From: a virus
Strand: one strand, 5' to 3'
Length of the DNA: 38,086 bases
Virus record (IMG/VR): IMGVR_UViG_3300022227_000010
Coordinates: 1 to 38,086 of that record
Each line of letters opens with the position of its first letter. Position 1 is the stretch's first letter. Of this stretch, positions 29,797 to 37,634 are shown piece after piece. The notes below the pieces were generated by a model. The model saw only the letters and a list, made by a program, of their open reading frames with translations, searched no databases and was not told the origin of the DNA. The translations under genes were made by a program, and so were the position numbers.

Positions 29797-30855
29797 TTAT
29801 GCATCCTTTGCTATCACTTCTAACATACTGCCACTTGCACCAGACATAACTTTTGCACCCACAGTAACATACTGTGCGGCGTTTTCTGCAAACCCAACGG
29901 ATGTGATCACATTATTGGCAGAGGTAAACCCAATTTTGGCATTTGAACTGTCAGATGTTGTTAATGCCACATTAGTCCCGGCTTCATATGTCTCAAATAA
30001 TCCGGCACTATCAGTATCGTACTTGAATGTGGATTCCCAATTGGCACTAATCTCTGGAACTGCCCGTGAGATAATCTCCGGCTTAACTTCAGATGTGCCT
30101 ACGAACCCAAGGTATTCAGTTGGATTTTCAATAGTCATGGAGAATGACTGTATCACCGGATCTGAAACACCAGCAATGGTATGCGTATCAATATCTGTCA
30201 AGTAATAGTTATTACTCGAATAAGCAGTTACAAAAGAACTGCCTGGTGCGGCAACGGTTAAGTCTGCATCATAACCCGTAACCCAACTGCCTTCTACCTT
30301 AAAACGCCCAGATTCAGTTCCCATATCAGACGATATGGTTAAGGACTGCAATACGCATCCCTTGAACTGCATACTTTTGTTAGATACTGGACTCCAGATG
30401 TAAACCGTATGCGTACCCGCATTGATTGCAAGTGCCGCGGCCCATGCTGATGAATAGGTTGCGACGGTTCCATCATCGGTTCTTTGAACATCCGTTTTCA
30501 TATCGAATAGTGGGGTGTGACTCACTAATATTTTAAAGTTATCGGCATCTTCAGCAACCCCCATTACTGCACTTAACAGTTCCGGCAATGAATTATAATC
30601 TGCTGTTCCGCTAAAGGAGATCTCCCTCTTCATCAAAGTACTATTGACATACAAATCGGCTGTTTTGGCTGTACGGCCAGCGCCGGATCTAACATCGGAT
30701 ACGATCTCTGTATTTAGCGAAGGAGCGGATATATTATCCACATTGATAAGTTGTAAGTTCTTACCACTTGCTGGGACGAGTGCTGTGCCAATTGTTTCTT
30801 CCGGCAAGAATCCAAAACGGAATTCTGACGGAGAATAATGTGCGGCTTGACTCAT
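29797..30855 (-). CDS. Major tail (tube) protein
   Basis: The 352-residue, Ser/Thr/Ala-rich beta protein reads MSQAAHYSPSEFRFGFLPEETIGTALVPASGKNLQLINVD...REISFSGTADYNSLPELLSAVMG. It then has the inner-tube-like segment CVLQSLTISSDMGTESGRFKVEGSWVTGY, the pattern seen in siphophage tube proteins. It should polymerise as hexamer rings around the tape measure. The C-terminal 100 residues (NVALTTSDSSNAKIGFTSANNVITSVGFAENAAQYVTVGAKVMSG) look like an added Ig-like surface domain. The start overlaps the upstream stop by ATGA. Confidence 0.88.
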   Translation of the reverse strand: MSQAAHYSPSEFRFGFLPEETIGTALVPASGKNLQLINVDNISAPSLNTEIVSDVRSGAGRTAKTADLYVNSTLMKREISFSGTADYNSLPELLSAVMGVAEDADNFKILVSHTPLFDMKTDVQRTDDGTVATYSSAWAAALAINAGTHTVYIWSPVSNKSMQFKGCVLQSLTISSDMGTESGRFKVEGSWVTGYDADLTVAAPGSSFVTAYSSNNYYLTDIDTHTIAGVSDPVIQSFSMTIENPTEYLGFVGTSEVKPEIISRAVPEISANWESTFKYDTDSAGLFETYEAGTNVALTTSDSSNAKIGFTSANNVITSVGFAENAAQYVTVGAKVMSGASGSMLEVIAKDA

Positions 30856-31031
30856 TTCTTGTCTCCTTTAGTCTTTTTTTTATTTTTTACTTCTTCAAGG
30901 TATTCTTCAGCTAATGCCGGAACTTCCTCAAGTTCTACTGTTTCACCAGAGTTTAACTGGCTCCAAACCATTTCATCCAGACCACAGTAAGATCCAGTCA
31001 TTGGTAATTCTTTTTTTGCTTTGTATTTCAT
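30852..31031 (-). CDS. Small hypothetical protein between tail genes, 59 aa
   Basis: I take ATG 31031 (MKYKAKKELPMTGSYCGLDEMVWSQLNSGETVELEEVPALAEEYLEEVKNKKKTKGDKK), which shares one base with the upstream stop (TAATG), rather than an in-frame ATG 36 bp upstream. The pattern 'yka..el...G.y.....v...L..GetvEl...p......l' with a Lys-rich tail is common in short proteins next to head-tail joining genes. Function unknown. Confidence 0.65.
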   Translation of the reverse strand: MKYKAKKELPMTGSYCGLDEMVWSQLNSGETVELEEVPALAEEYLEEVKNKKKTKGDKK

Positions 31032-31486
31032 TAGAATGTTTCTCCTACAGATACTTCTATTTCCCAAGATATTGCCGATAAATCTCCGACATCCTCATCA
31101 TCCAATAAATCTGCATCGTAAATGACAGCCATACATACCAGATCGTGATACTTGTATGTACCGCTCGGAGAATAATTTCTATTGTTCGCCAGCAGCCTTT
31201 TAATATGTTCAGCCATGGATGACAATCTCGTAAAATGTGTATTTTTCGCATCCCGGCCACCAATCATCACTAAATACCTTAATTGGACGGCATATCTTCT
31301 GGTTTCTCCATCGGAAGCAAATGATTCCGATACATCAGATGTAGGAATCAGCCTAAACCATTGGGATCCCTGTATGGGTAAATCTTTACCATACACAATT
31401 GGGGTAGTTGGAAACTCAGCTTTTACTATAGCTTCCAGAGAATCAACTACATTCTCCTTTATCCTGTTGGTGTAGGTTATGGCCAT
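31031..31486 (-). CDS. Probable tail terminator / tail completion protein
   Basis: The 151-residue product has an N-terminal helix (NRIKENVVDSLEAIVKAEFPTTPIVYGKDLPIQGSQWFRL), beta strands (YAVQLRYLVMIGG) and the ending DLSAISWEIEVSVGETF. This alpha/beta layout and position just before the tail tube gene fit tail terminator proteins, which cap the finished tail and bind the head connector. Similarity to a named family is only approximate by eye. Confidence 0.62.
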   Translation of the reverse strand: MAITYTNRIKENVVDSLEAIVKAEFPTTPIVYGKDLPIQGSQWFRLIPTSDVSESFASDGETRRYAVQLRYLVMIGGRDAKNTHFTRLSSMAEHIKRLLANNRNYSPSGTYKYHDLVCMAVIYDADLLDDEDVGDLSAISWEIEVSVGETF

Positions 31487-32490
31487 TAAGTTCTAATCAT
31501 TTGAGCAACCCGGAAACCCGACGGTCTATCGACTGCATCAGATGAGATCTCAAGTGCAAACTGATCATCAAGCGTAAACGATCCCGGTGACCACCTAATT
31601 TTTACGCCATACGCACAAGTCTGGTAATCTAAATTAATTTCCTCATCCTCAAGGGCTAACTCTGTACCCAGACCATACTCGCCCTTGGTGTAGACTGAGT
31701 AAGTCACAGCACTCCCACCATTATTGGCCGTCCCCCGCGTTACTGTCCCGCCATTGGTGATAATAACCGCAACTGAATCCCATATTACGCCACTTGCACG
31801 GCCGCGTGTATCAATGATCGTCCCAGTACTGGAACTGTTGACAGAAACTTCCATAACTCTGGCTTCGCGCTCAGATTGGCTTATTTCCGACCACAGTTTA
31901 TACTGTCCAGATTTGAGTCTATCAAGTAAACCCATACCGTTCTCACGGTCTATAATTCTTTGTTCTATTGCATCTGCGCGTTCTGGATCAAATGGCCTTA
32001 TAATCTCGGCAACGGTTAAGGCCGCATTGGAATAAATCAAAATCCAATCCCAATCCCTACTCGTGGATCCTTGCTCTCCCGTCCCGGTTCGCTTATATAA
32101 TGGCCGATTTAAAAATCCATGCATTCGGTCTGCCTGTTGATTGGCAACGGAATTCTTATAATCTTCCCAATCTTCACCAGCCTGTATAACTCTGGCGGTA
32201 GGATTGTCATCAGATAGGTATAGGTATGTACTATCGGTTTCAGAGTCATACCACCACTTTAAATCAGAATCGCAGTCCGATGCTTGTGTCTGCACCAAGG
32301 TTTCTAAATCTTGGCCATCCACATATAAATTTTTAACATAACCAGAACCTTTATAGATATATCTACTTCCGCTATCTACAACAAAAGAGCCGTTGTATAA
32401 ATCACGCTTCGGCTGAAAATTGTCTATCTGACTTTCGATCTGATATAGATCGGTCGTGATATTGCAAAATTTTGAGTAAAAAGTTGACAT
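31486..32490 (-). CDS. Head-tail / virion structural protein, 334 aa
   Basis: The N-terminus (MSTFYSKFCNITTDLYQIESQIDNFQPKR) and the segment GEDWEDYKNSVANQQADRMHGFLNRPLYKR resemble head-tail adaptor helices ('...A..r..gfL.rpl'). The rest contains a beta-rich domain with VAVIITNGGTVTRGTANNGGSAVTYSVYTKGEYGLGTE. It probably is a neck protein carrying an extra decoration-type domain. Position between a 78-aa gene and the tail completion gene supports a structural role. Confidence 0.6.
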   Translation of the reverse strand: MSTFYSKFCNITTDLYQIESQIDNFQPKRDLYNGSFVVDSGSRYIYKGSGYVKNLYVDGQDLETLVQTQASDCDSDLKWWYDSETDSTYLYLSDDNPTARVIQAGEDWEDYKNSVANQQADRMHGFLNRPLYKRTGTGEQGSTSRDWDWILIYSNAALTVAEIIRPFDPERADAIEQRIIDRENGMGLLDRLKSGQYKLWSEISQSEREARVMEVSVNSSSTGTIIDTRGRASGVIWDSVAVIITNGGTVTRGTANNGGSAVTYSVYTKGEYGLGTELALEDEEINLDYQTCAYGVKIRWSPGSFTLDDQFALEISSDAVDRPSGFRVAQMIRT

Positions 32491-32726
32491 TACGCGCTCG
32501 GCATTTCTTCTTTATTCATTATCATTTCATTAAAATCCTCGAAAATAAAATCCATTTCCGGCATTTGGATACCCTGGATCAACATCATTAGGTCAGTAAA
32601 TAAAGCCGTAGTGTCATCGGTGGCATCTTCAATCCACATATGCAATGACAGTTGTTGTCCCAGCAATTGTAATTTTTCAATATCTGCAAATAACTTTGTG
32701 AGTTGATTACTTAAAGTATCTTCCAT
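32490..32726 (-). CDS. Acidic hypothetical protein, 78 aa
   Basis: The product (MEDTLSNQLTKLFADIEKLQLLGQQLSLHMWIEDATDDTTALFTDLMMLIQGIQMPEMDFIFEDFNEMIMNKEEMPSA) is acidic, Met-rich and helical. Its stop overlaps the next gene's start by one base. It is the first gene of the tail operon in this direction. Function unknown. Confidence 0.6.
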   Translation of the reverse strand: MEDTLSNQLTKLFADIEKLQLLGQQLSLHMWIEDATDDTTALFTDLMMLIQGIQMPEMDFIFEDFNEMIMNKEEMPSA

Positions 32727-32763
32727 AGGTGTCCTTCACTTATTGGTTAATTGGTTTACAATT

Positions 32764-33981
32764 TTACACAACCACCTTGTGTATCACGGTCACCTTCTTG
32801 TTTTTCCCGGCTGACTTTGCATTGTAAGCGGCTAAACTTTTATCGATGTTATATCCCTCTATACCAGCCGTATCCTGTAAATCTATCTTGATCGAATCTC
32901 TACTTTTGTCGGAATGAAAGATGTGAATGTTCTGGCTGGCTCTGGATATCAATTGAAGATTATCATCAGAATAGGAGTTAGTACCAACCAATGAAGATGA
33001 TCTGGCATATGTATCCCCAACCCTTGCGCTATGTAAATGGCCGAAGATAACGAAATCAATTGAGATCCCCTTATTGTTCCACTTACCAATTATTTGCTGT
33101 ACCCGGCGTTCAACCCCGGATTTAGGGATAGATTCACCGTGTAGAACCAATACATTCTGTCCATTACACGACACTATATTCTCACGCGCCGCGCCACGCA
33201 TAAATTCAACTCCCTTTGCACCCTTGAAAATATGTTCCAGAAAGTTAAAGATTGTCCAATCATAATTATCAGTTGCCATGATTTCATCTGTTTCATGGAT
33301 CTGGTTTACGCGGGATTCATTACCACTAACGCAAGTAACGGAAACATTAAACTCTTTATTTAACTCCATAATCACATGACTCATAATATCTACAGCAAGA
33401 ACGGTGGCCTGTGATCTGTTTGTGGCCATGTTTAATAGTTCGGATAATCTTCGGTCGGAGTTGATCATGTCACCCGTCATAGCCAGAACAATGTTTTTAA
33501 CATTGAACAGTTTGAAATATTGCGTTGCTCTCAATACATATTTGCGACACCTGGCTGATGCAATTTCAAAATCATATTTATTATTTATGGACGGGGTAGG
33601 GCTAACCAATTCGTTGAAATGCACATCACTAAACTGTATTAATCCAACAGCAGATGCCTTGGTTGATTTATGTGATTTGGTTATTGAGGACTTATTGTAC
33701 TCATCCAATGATCGAATCAACGCCTTATGGTACTCAATAATTGCGTTTTCGATTCGGGCGTGTTCACGGAATGATTTCCGTTCTGCCACATTGCGATCTT
33801 GAAGGCTTTGCTTTTGCTTTGCCAATCGCACATTCTCTGTGACTATCTTACTATCTAAGAGAAGTGGATATATCGTTTTGCGGCCGCATCTATTACAGAG
33901 CCAATTCTGTTTATCGCCCTTGAAGCCCTTTTTTATAAGATAAGTTGAGTAACAAGCTGGACAGGATCTTATTTCAGACAT
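32764..33981 (-). CDS. Zinc-ribbon plus calcineurin-like metallophosphoesterase
   Basis: This 405-residue protein has two modules. Residues 1-40 form a zinc ribbon (C7, C10, C29, C32; CPACYSTYLIKKG...WLCNRCGRK) like those of transposases and DNA-binding proteins. A charged helical linker (45-108) follows. Then comes a metallophosphoesterase: FSDVHFN (Asp119, His121), MTGDMINSD, SGNESR, VLHGES and FGHLHSAR, which supply the metal ligands in the usual order. Metallophosphoesterases of this fold include DNA exonucleases and protein or cyclic-nucleotide phosphatases. The ribbon suggests a nucleic-acid substrate. It lies between the lysis and tail modules. Confidence 0.85.
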   Translation of the reverse strand: MSEIRSCPACYSTYLIKKGFKGDKQNWLCNRCGRKTIYPLLLDSKIVTENVRLAKQKQSLQDRNVAERKSFREHARIENAIIEYHKALIRSLDEYNKSSITKSHKSTKASAVGLIQFSDVHFNELVSPTPSINNKYDFEIASARCRKYVLRATQYFKLFNVKNIVLAMTGDMINSDRRLSELLNMATNRSQATVLAVDIMSHVIMELNKEFNVSVTCVSGNESRVNQIHETDEIMATDNYDWTIFNFLEHIFKGAKGVEFMRGAARENIVSCNGQNVLVLHGESIPKSGVERRVQQIIGKWNNKGISIDFVIFGHLHSARVGDTYARSSSLVGTNSYSDDNLQLISRASQNIHIFHSDKSRDSIKIDLQDTAGIEGYNIDKSLAAYNAKSAGKNKKVTVIHKVVV

Positions 33982-34045
33982 AAATATCCTTTATTTGTGC
34001 CAGTTACTATGAGAATATAATGAATTATAAATTATTAAAGTTGGT

Positions 34046-34534
34046 TCAAAGTATCCACTTTTTAGCGGCTTGAATGAAGTCTTCTGGGTCTGCTTTGCCA
34101 AGTTCAGTATTATAATATTTCTTATAATAGATACTCATCCCTTCGATACTGGATGGTAAACGCTTCGGTACACGATAATACTTAATTCTACAATGAACAA
34201 TCCCGGCGGCTATATTTGATTCGAGTATTCTGGCCCATAGATTTTCGTCGTAGTTCTGCCAATGCTTTAGATCTACCAAGGTTGCTTCGGCGCATTTAGC
34301 CATTAGTTTAGGGCGATGCTTGAGATAGTGGACAAGATTGTCTATGCAACTCGATTTCTCTACTTGGAAGAAAGAAAATGCGGGGCCGTCACCCATCTGG
34401 CGCAAGTACTCGTACCGCGATTCTACGATCCCGGTGATAAGAACTAAATCGATCGCTGATTTAGATCCATACTTTTCACCAAGTCCAAGACAAGTGCGCT
34501 CAATTAATGAGCGCATCTGACCTATATTGACCAT
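34046..34534 (-). CDS. Endolysin, lysozyme/transglycosylase-like
   Basis: The 162-residue product has ITGIVESRYEYLRQMGDGPAFSFFQVE at about 33-59. The Glu-Ser pair (E38-S39) followed about 10 residues later by G-D-GPAxSxxQVE is the lytic transglycosylase/lysozyme-like pattern 'ESxfxxxxxxxGpAxGlxQxe', with Glu38 the likely catalytic acid. The ending (FIQAAKKWIL) is typical of phage-encoded members. It would cut host peptidoglycan at lysis. It lies directly downstream of five small membrane proteins, as an endolysin should. No signal peptide is seen, so a holin is needed for release. Confidence 0.75.
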   Translation of the reverse strand: MVNIGQMRSLIERTCLGLGEKYGSKSAIDLVLITGIVESRYEYLRQMGDGPAFSFFQVEKSSCIDNLVHYLKHRPKLMAKCAEATLVDLKHWQNYDENLWARILESNIAAGIVHCRIKYYRVPKRLPSSIEGMSIYYKKYYNTELGKADPEDFIQAAKKWIL

Positions 34535-34537
34535 GTT

Positions 34538-34756
34538 TTATAGATTCTTTTTCATCTGGGCAAACCAGATATCGTCCAGTTTATTTTTAGATGATTTGAC
34601 TAACTTTTCTGCTACAGAAATGAATACCTTTTTCAGTACCGCTTCTGATAACATAGCTTTGAATCCAGCCACATAAATTGCCCTTAAAAATGGCACATAC
34701 CATCCCCCAACAGCCACAACCAGACCGCCAGCTACATACATCCATGTTTCACTCAT
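34538..34756 (-). CDS. Holin-like membrane protein, 72 aa
   Basis: I choose ATG 34756 (MSETWMYVAGGLVVAVGGWYVPFLRAIYVAG), which overlaps the preceding stop as ATGA; an in-frame ATG 63 bp upstream is less likely. One or two hydrophobic segments (about 5-32) are followed by a basic helix (VLKKVFISVAEKLVKSSKNKLDD). Direct adjacency to the endolysin makes it the best holin candidate, but the order of action among the membrane proteins is unknown. Confidence 0.65.
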   Translation of the reverse strand: MSETWMYVAGGLVVAVGGWYVPFLRAIYVAGFKAMLSEAVLKKVFISVAEKLVKSSKNKLDDIWFAQMKKNL

Positions 34757-34992
34757 AGTATTATCCTCATTACAACATTTACCAATAATGGGACAGTAAC
34801 CAGCGCTACCATCCCCCAAGTTTTAACGACAATCAATGCCTTTTCATTTTCAGCCACCTTGCCATTTAATCTGTCAAGATGTTTTTCAATCCTACCAACC
34901 CTATGAAATATTTCTTCTTGCCTTGTATCCACTTTCGTTAGAATCTGTAAAACCTCATCTCTATATTCTGCCACTTTCACGATTCCTTCCAT
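34753..34992 (-). CDS. Coiled-coil tail-anchored membrane protein (XhlA-like)
   Basis: The 79-residue product has a coiled coil (EVLQILTKVDTRQEEIFHRVGRIEKHLDRLNGKVAENEKALI) and one C-terminal transmembrane helix (MVALVTVPLLVNVVMRIIL). This layout is that of XhlA-type haemolysin/holin partners found in many lysis cassettes. It overlaps both neighbours. Confidence 0.72.
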   Translation of the reverse strand: MEGIVKVAEYRDEVLQILTKVDTRQEEIFHRVGRIEKHLDRLNGKVAENEKALIVVKTWGMVALVTVPLLVNVVMRIIL

Positions 34993-35165
34993 TTCGAGTC
35001 TATTGTGCTTTTTAATTCATTCACTTTATCTATCAATTTGACAATGATGTCATATTGCTTTGCCAATTCCCCACTTAAATCTTTTGTGAGATATTTGAAT
35101 AACATATACAGAAGTACAAAGACTAATGCCGTTGCACTCAGTTCAGTTAGCATTTCATAATTCAT
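34977..35165 (-). CDS. Small membrane protein of lysis cassette, 62 aa
   Basis: The product has one transmembrane helix near the N-terminus (TELSATALVFVLLYMLFKYLTK) and a coiled-coil-like tail (KQYDIIVKLIDKVNELKSTIDSKW). The inverse topology to the following XhlA-like protein suggests they could pair. Spanin or holin-antiholin roles are possible. Confidence 0.65.
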   Translation of the reverse strand: MNYEMLTELSATALVFVLLYMLFKYLTKDLSGELAKQYDIIVKLIDKVNELKSTIDSKWKES

Positions 35166-35180
35166 TTAATTTTCATCTTA

Positions 35181-35235
35181 TTTATCATAATAATTAGCGA
35201 TTATAATCGCTTTTTATCATAATAGTTAGCGATTA
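35181..35235. repeat. Near-identical 23-bp direct repeats with internal palindrome
   Basis: TTTATCATAATAATTAGCGATTA-type repeats lie at 35181-35203 and 35213-35235 (22 of 23 identical, 32-bp period). Where they meet, AGCGATTATAATCGCT (35196-35211) is a perfect palindrome followed by TTTTT on the plus strand. It overlaps the end of a 30-codon gene. Confidence 0.75.
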
Positions 35236-35293
35236 ATGTAACCGACCCTATCAAAAGGGTAGTCCAAAAAAGGATGATTGTAAATTCTAACAT
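35201..35293 (-). CDS. Single-pass membrane miniprotein, 30 aa
   Basis: ATG 35293 overlaps the previous stop (TGATG) and opens 30 codons (MLEFTIILFWTTLLIGSVTLIANYYDKKRL): one transmembrane helix and a basic tail. Tight coupling to the upstream membrane protein supports translation. It could be a minimal holin or a spanin-like partner. Confidence 0.58.
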   Translation of the reverse strand: MLEFTIILFWTTLLIGSVTLIANYYDKKRL

Positions 35294-35622
35294 CAATATT
35301 TATTCCCCCAAGTTTTCTTTCTATCAGATATATCTTTTCTCACAGTTCCCGTCTGGGTAGTACCACTAACCTCTTCACCGCCACCACTACCGCCACCACC
35401 ACTTCCACCTCTAACTGGCGTATATTGGCGAACTTCTAAAGGTCTGTAACCATATATCATTCTGCTATCATTTCTATATCTGTAATAGTAAGGATAATCG
35501 TACCTCACTATATACCCATCATAGATAGCTATCTTTTCTATGGGCTTTGCATCCTTCATCAATTCAGCGACTGTAAGCCCAGCGAATAGACCAATGGCGA
35601 AGTATCCTATTGCTTTAAGCAT
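35293..35622 (-). CDS. Membrane-anchored, glycine-rich lysis-cassette protein, 109 aa
   Basis: The N-terminus is one hydrophobic helix (MLKAIGYFAIGLFAGLTVAELM), then a Tyr-rich, presumably periplasmic part (YDGYIVRYDYPYYYRYRNDSRMIYGYRPLEVRQYTP), a flexible Gly/Ser stretch (GGSGGGGSGGG) and a basic tail. A signal-anchor with an extended periplasmic arm recalls inner-membrane spanins, but there is no coiled coil or lipobox partner visible, so this is a guess from layout. Confidence 0.6.
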   Translation of the reverse strand: MLKAIGYFAIGLFAGLTVAELMKDAKPIEKIAIYDGYIVRYDYPYYYRYRNDSRMIYGYRPLEVRQYTPVRGGSGGGGSGGGEEVSGTTQTGTVRKDISDRKKTWGNKY

Positions 35623-35676
35623 TGCGTAGTATACTACTCACTTGATGCACTCTGCGTAGTATTGTAGTTTTGTAGG

Positions 35677-35925
35677 TTATTCATTACTTTCTTGAAATTC
35701 AGCCCAAGCTTCTTTCACTTCATCCGTCCAAACCGCATTACAGACATCTTGAACCTCTTGTGATTCACCACTAATATCTGAATCTGGTTGTAATACATGA
35801 CGATTAAAACTTCTTGAAAGTTCTTTTCCATCTTCACTAATTATGGTTGCTTGACGGCATTGTACCGCTTTGTAATCACCGACAATTTCAATCTTGTCGC
35901 ATTTTATTTCTTTTGTTAAAACCAT
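35677..35925 (-). CDS. Hypothetical protein, 82 aa
   Basis: The product (MVLTKEIKCDKIEIVGDYKAVQCRQATIISEDGKELSRSFNRHVLQPDSDISGESQEVQDVCNAVWTDEVKEAWAEFQ) follows a pattern common in short proteins encoded after phage fibre genes ('dKieivgeykavqvRtatvI.EdGkElsRsFhRhvl.p...l...d..v...c...wt.evk.Ay'). Function is not established. It is separated by 75 bp from the fibre gene. Confidence 0.72.
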   Translation of the reverse strand: MVLTKEIKCDKIEIVGDYKAVQCRQATIISEDGKELSRSFNRHVLQPDSDISGESQEVQDVCNAVWTDEVKEAWAEFQESNE

Positions 35926-36000
35926 TTTTTATTCCTTATTGTTATTCGTTCCATTTCAATCATCCGATTGAACTTGAATTATTTACATTAATACTTTTAA

Positions 36001-37452
36001 TCAAGTTACATATGTCATATCAATCCCAAGCCAAGCACCTGTTTGACTTGACATACTTGTAGACCTACTTTGGTATGATATAGTAGTTGTATTAGGTGTT
36101 CCAAACATACTACCATCATAATTGTGGGCTGTGTTTTGATTATTTATAGTCAATCTTGCTCCAGAATAACCTCCATCATTTTTTATCGTAAATGGTAATC
36201 CACCAAAAGTGATTACCGATGTACTTACACTTGCATCAGTGCTATAATCAATTCTTGCTCTAACGCATACAATCCTACCTATTTTAGTATATGTTGCCGC
36301 AGTTACGCTTGCTACCGTAACAGTTCCAGCAGCTGATGTCATCGTAGGTGTCCAAGTCCCTTCTTCATAATCATCGAGGAGATTAGAAGTACCAGTCCCA
36401 GAACTTTGAACAGGAGTATTTGTAGATGAAAAACTAATACCTTTTCCCGCAGTACCGATGACGAGGTTGCCTGTGCCTATTGTTACATCGCCTGCTGATT
36501 CTGCTATTGTTATATGGGCAGTATCGCTCGCTATCGTTCCAGTCCCACCAGAAAGAATTTTAAGACTATCACTATCGCTATTATCTGAGACTATTGACCA
36601 TACTTTAGACCCTGTATGTAATTGTAAGTATGGGTCAAGAGATGCGTTTTCAGTATGAACCATAATGTTCGGGTCTGAAGAATCATCCCTGATATGTAAA
36701 TTATGTGCTGGACTCACCCCAATGCCGACATTGCCTGTAAATGTGACATCTTGGCTTGCATCGATAGTTAATGCCGTCGCTCCACCTCCAAAACCAGAAG
36801 GCTGCGTCTGAAAACGCATCTTCGAGCCATCAGAATTATTTATTTTCCAACAAGTTATGTTTCCAATGTTAGTATCTGTAGTTCCATTAACTCCAGTTCC
36901 TGCTTGGAACGCTATAGTAGAACCATAATCAGAATCGCCAGTATGTGGGTTATCAATCGTTAATTTTGCCCCACCAACATCATTTGCTGGTCTTTCAAGA
37001 TGCAAAAGACTATTCGGCGCCGCAACTCCAATGCCGACCCGTGATTCAGAAGAATCAACTACTAAAGTATTACTATCCCAGTTAAAATCTCCTGTGCCAC
37101 CAGTTAGTGCAGTAAGAGTACCTACTGAAGTAAGTGAACTTGCAGTTACTCCACTTGCCAAAGTAGAGCCTGTTAATGTACCAGCGGGTGCAGTCCCACT
37201 CACATTACCAGTTACATCTCCAGTAAGTGGGCCAACAAATGCGGTAGAGGTAATAGAGGTAGCACCAGATACTGTGCCAAGATCAGTAATGACATCAGTC
37301 GCTTTGTTTATAGTAATAGGTGATAACAAATTTTCAACTGTTATCTTTCGTGTTGCAGTCGCACTCGTGTCAACAACTGCAAGTACATCTCCCGATGCAT
37401 CTACATTTGCCGATGTTAGTGCGGTTAATTCGCTAATCTTTACATCAGCCAT
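36001..37452 (-). CDS. Second tail fibre / receptor-contact protein (allele 2)
   Basis: The 483-residue product starts MADVKISELTALTSANVDASGDVLAVVDTSATATRKITVENLL, an N-terminus common in marine phage fibres. Fibre repeats follow (VGPLTGDVTGNVSGTAPAGTLTGSTLASGVTASSLTSVGTLTALTGG), then a beta-helix-like body (VTFTGNVGIGVSPAHNLHIRDD). The C-terminal domain reads GTWTPTMTSAAGTVTVASVTAATYTKIGRIVCVRARIDY...GAWLGIDMTYVT. Unlike the giant fibre it has no S74 chaperone. The first part is replaced in the other assembled version (1-563), so the N-terminus is variable while the tip is shared. Confidence 0.85.
   Translation of the reverse strand: MADVKISELTALTSANVDASGDVLAVVDTSATATRKITVENLLSPITINKATDVITDLGTVSGATSITSTAFVGPLTGDVTGNVSGTAPAGTLTGSTLASGVTASSLTSVGTLTALTGGTGDFNWDSNTLVVDSSESRVGIGVAAPNSLLHLERPANDVGGAKLTIDNPHTGDSDYGSTIAFQAGTGVNGTTDTNIGNITCWKINNSDGSKMRFQTQPSGFGGGATALTIDASQDVTFTGNVGIGVSPAHNLHIRDDSSDPNIMVHTENASLDPYLQLHTGSKVWSIVSDNSDSDSLKILSGGTGTIASDTAHITIAESAGDVTIGTGNLVIGTAGKGISFSSTNTPVQSSGTGTSNLLDDYEEGTWTPTMTSAAGTVTVASVTAATYTKIGRIVCVRARIDYSTDASVSTSVITFGGLPFTIKNDGGYSGARLTINNQNTAHNYDGSMFGTPNTTTISYQSRSTSMSSQTGAWLGIDMTYVT
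37037..37156. repeat. Direct repeat A, copy 2
   Basis: Identical to bases 1-120. It lies inside the fibre gene at the point where the two assembled N-terminal versions diverge. Confidence 0.97.
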
Positions 37453-37487
37453 AAAATTCTCCTGTTCTTATCGTTTATCGATAAATT

Positions 37488-37634
37488 TTAAAGTATCAAG
37501 TATCCACCATCTTCTGCGACCAGATTGTTCGCATCTTCCGTGTGAAAATTTCCAAATAGCAAGTCCTTAACTTGCTCTATCTGTGCCGCTAAAGTGACCC
37601 CAAGGGCAAATCCAAACCTAAGAATTGTAACCAC
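37488..37634 (-). CDS. Possible 48-aa protein with GTG start
   Basis: A frame from GTG 37634 overlaps the end of the 106-aa gene and encodes VVTILRFGFALGVTLAAQIEQ...HTEDANNLVAEDGGYLIL. The final 'NNLvaEDGGyLiL' is a motif I associate with small phage structural proteins, so the frame is probably real or the remnant of a real gene. The start is uncertain and the ribosome-binding site weak. It exists only in allele 2. Confidence 0.42.
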   Translation of the reverse strand: MVTILRFGFALGVTLAAQIEQVKDLLFGNFHTEDANNLVAEDGGYLIL

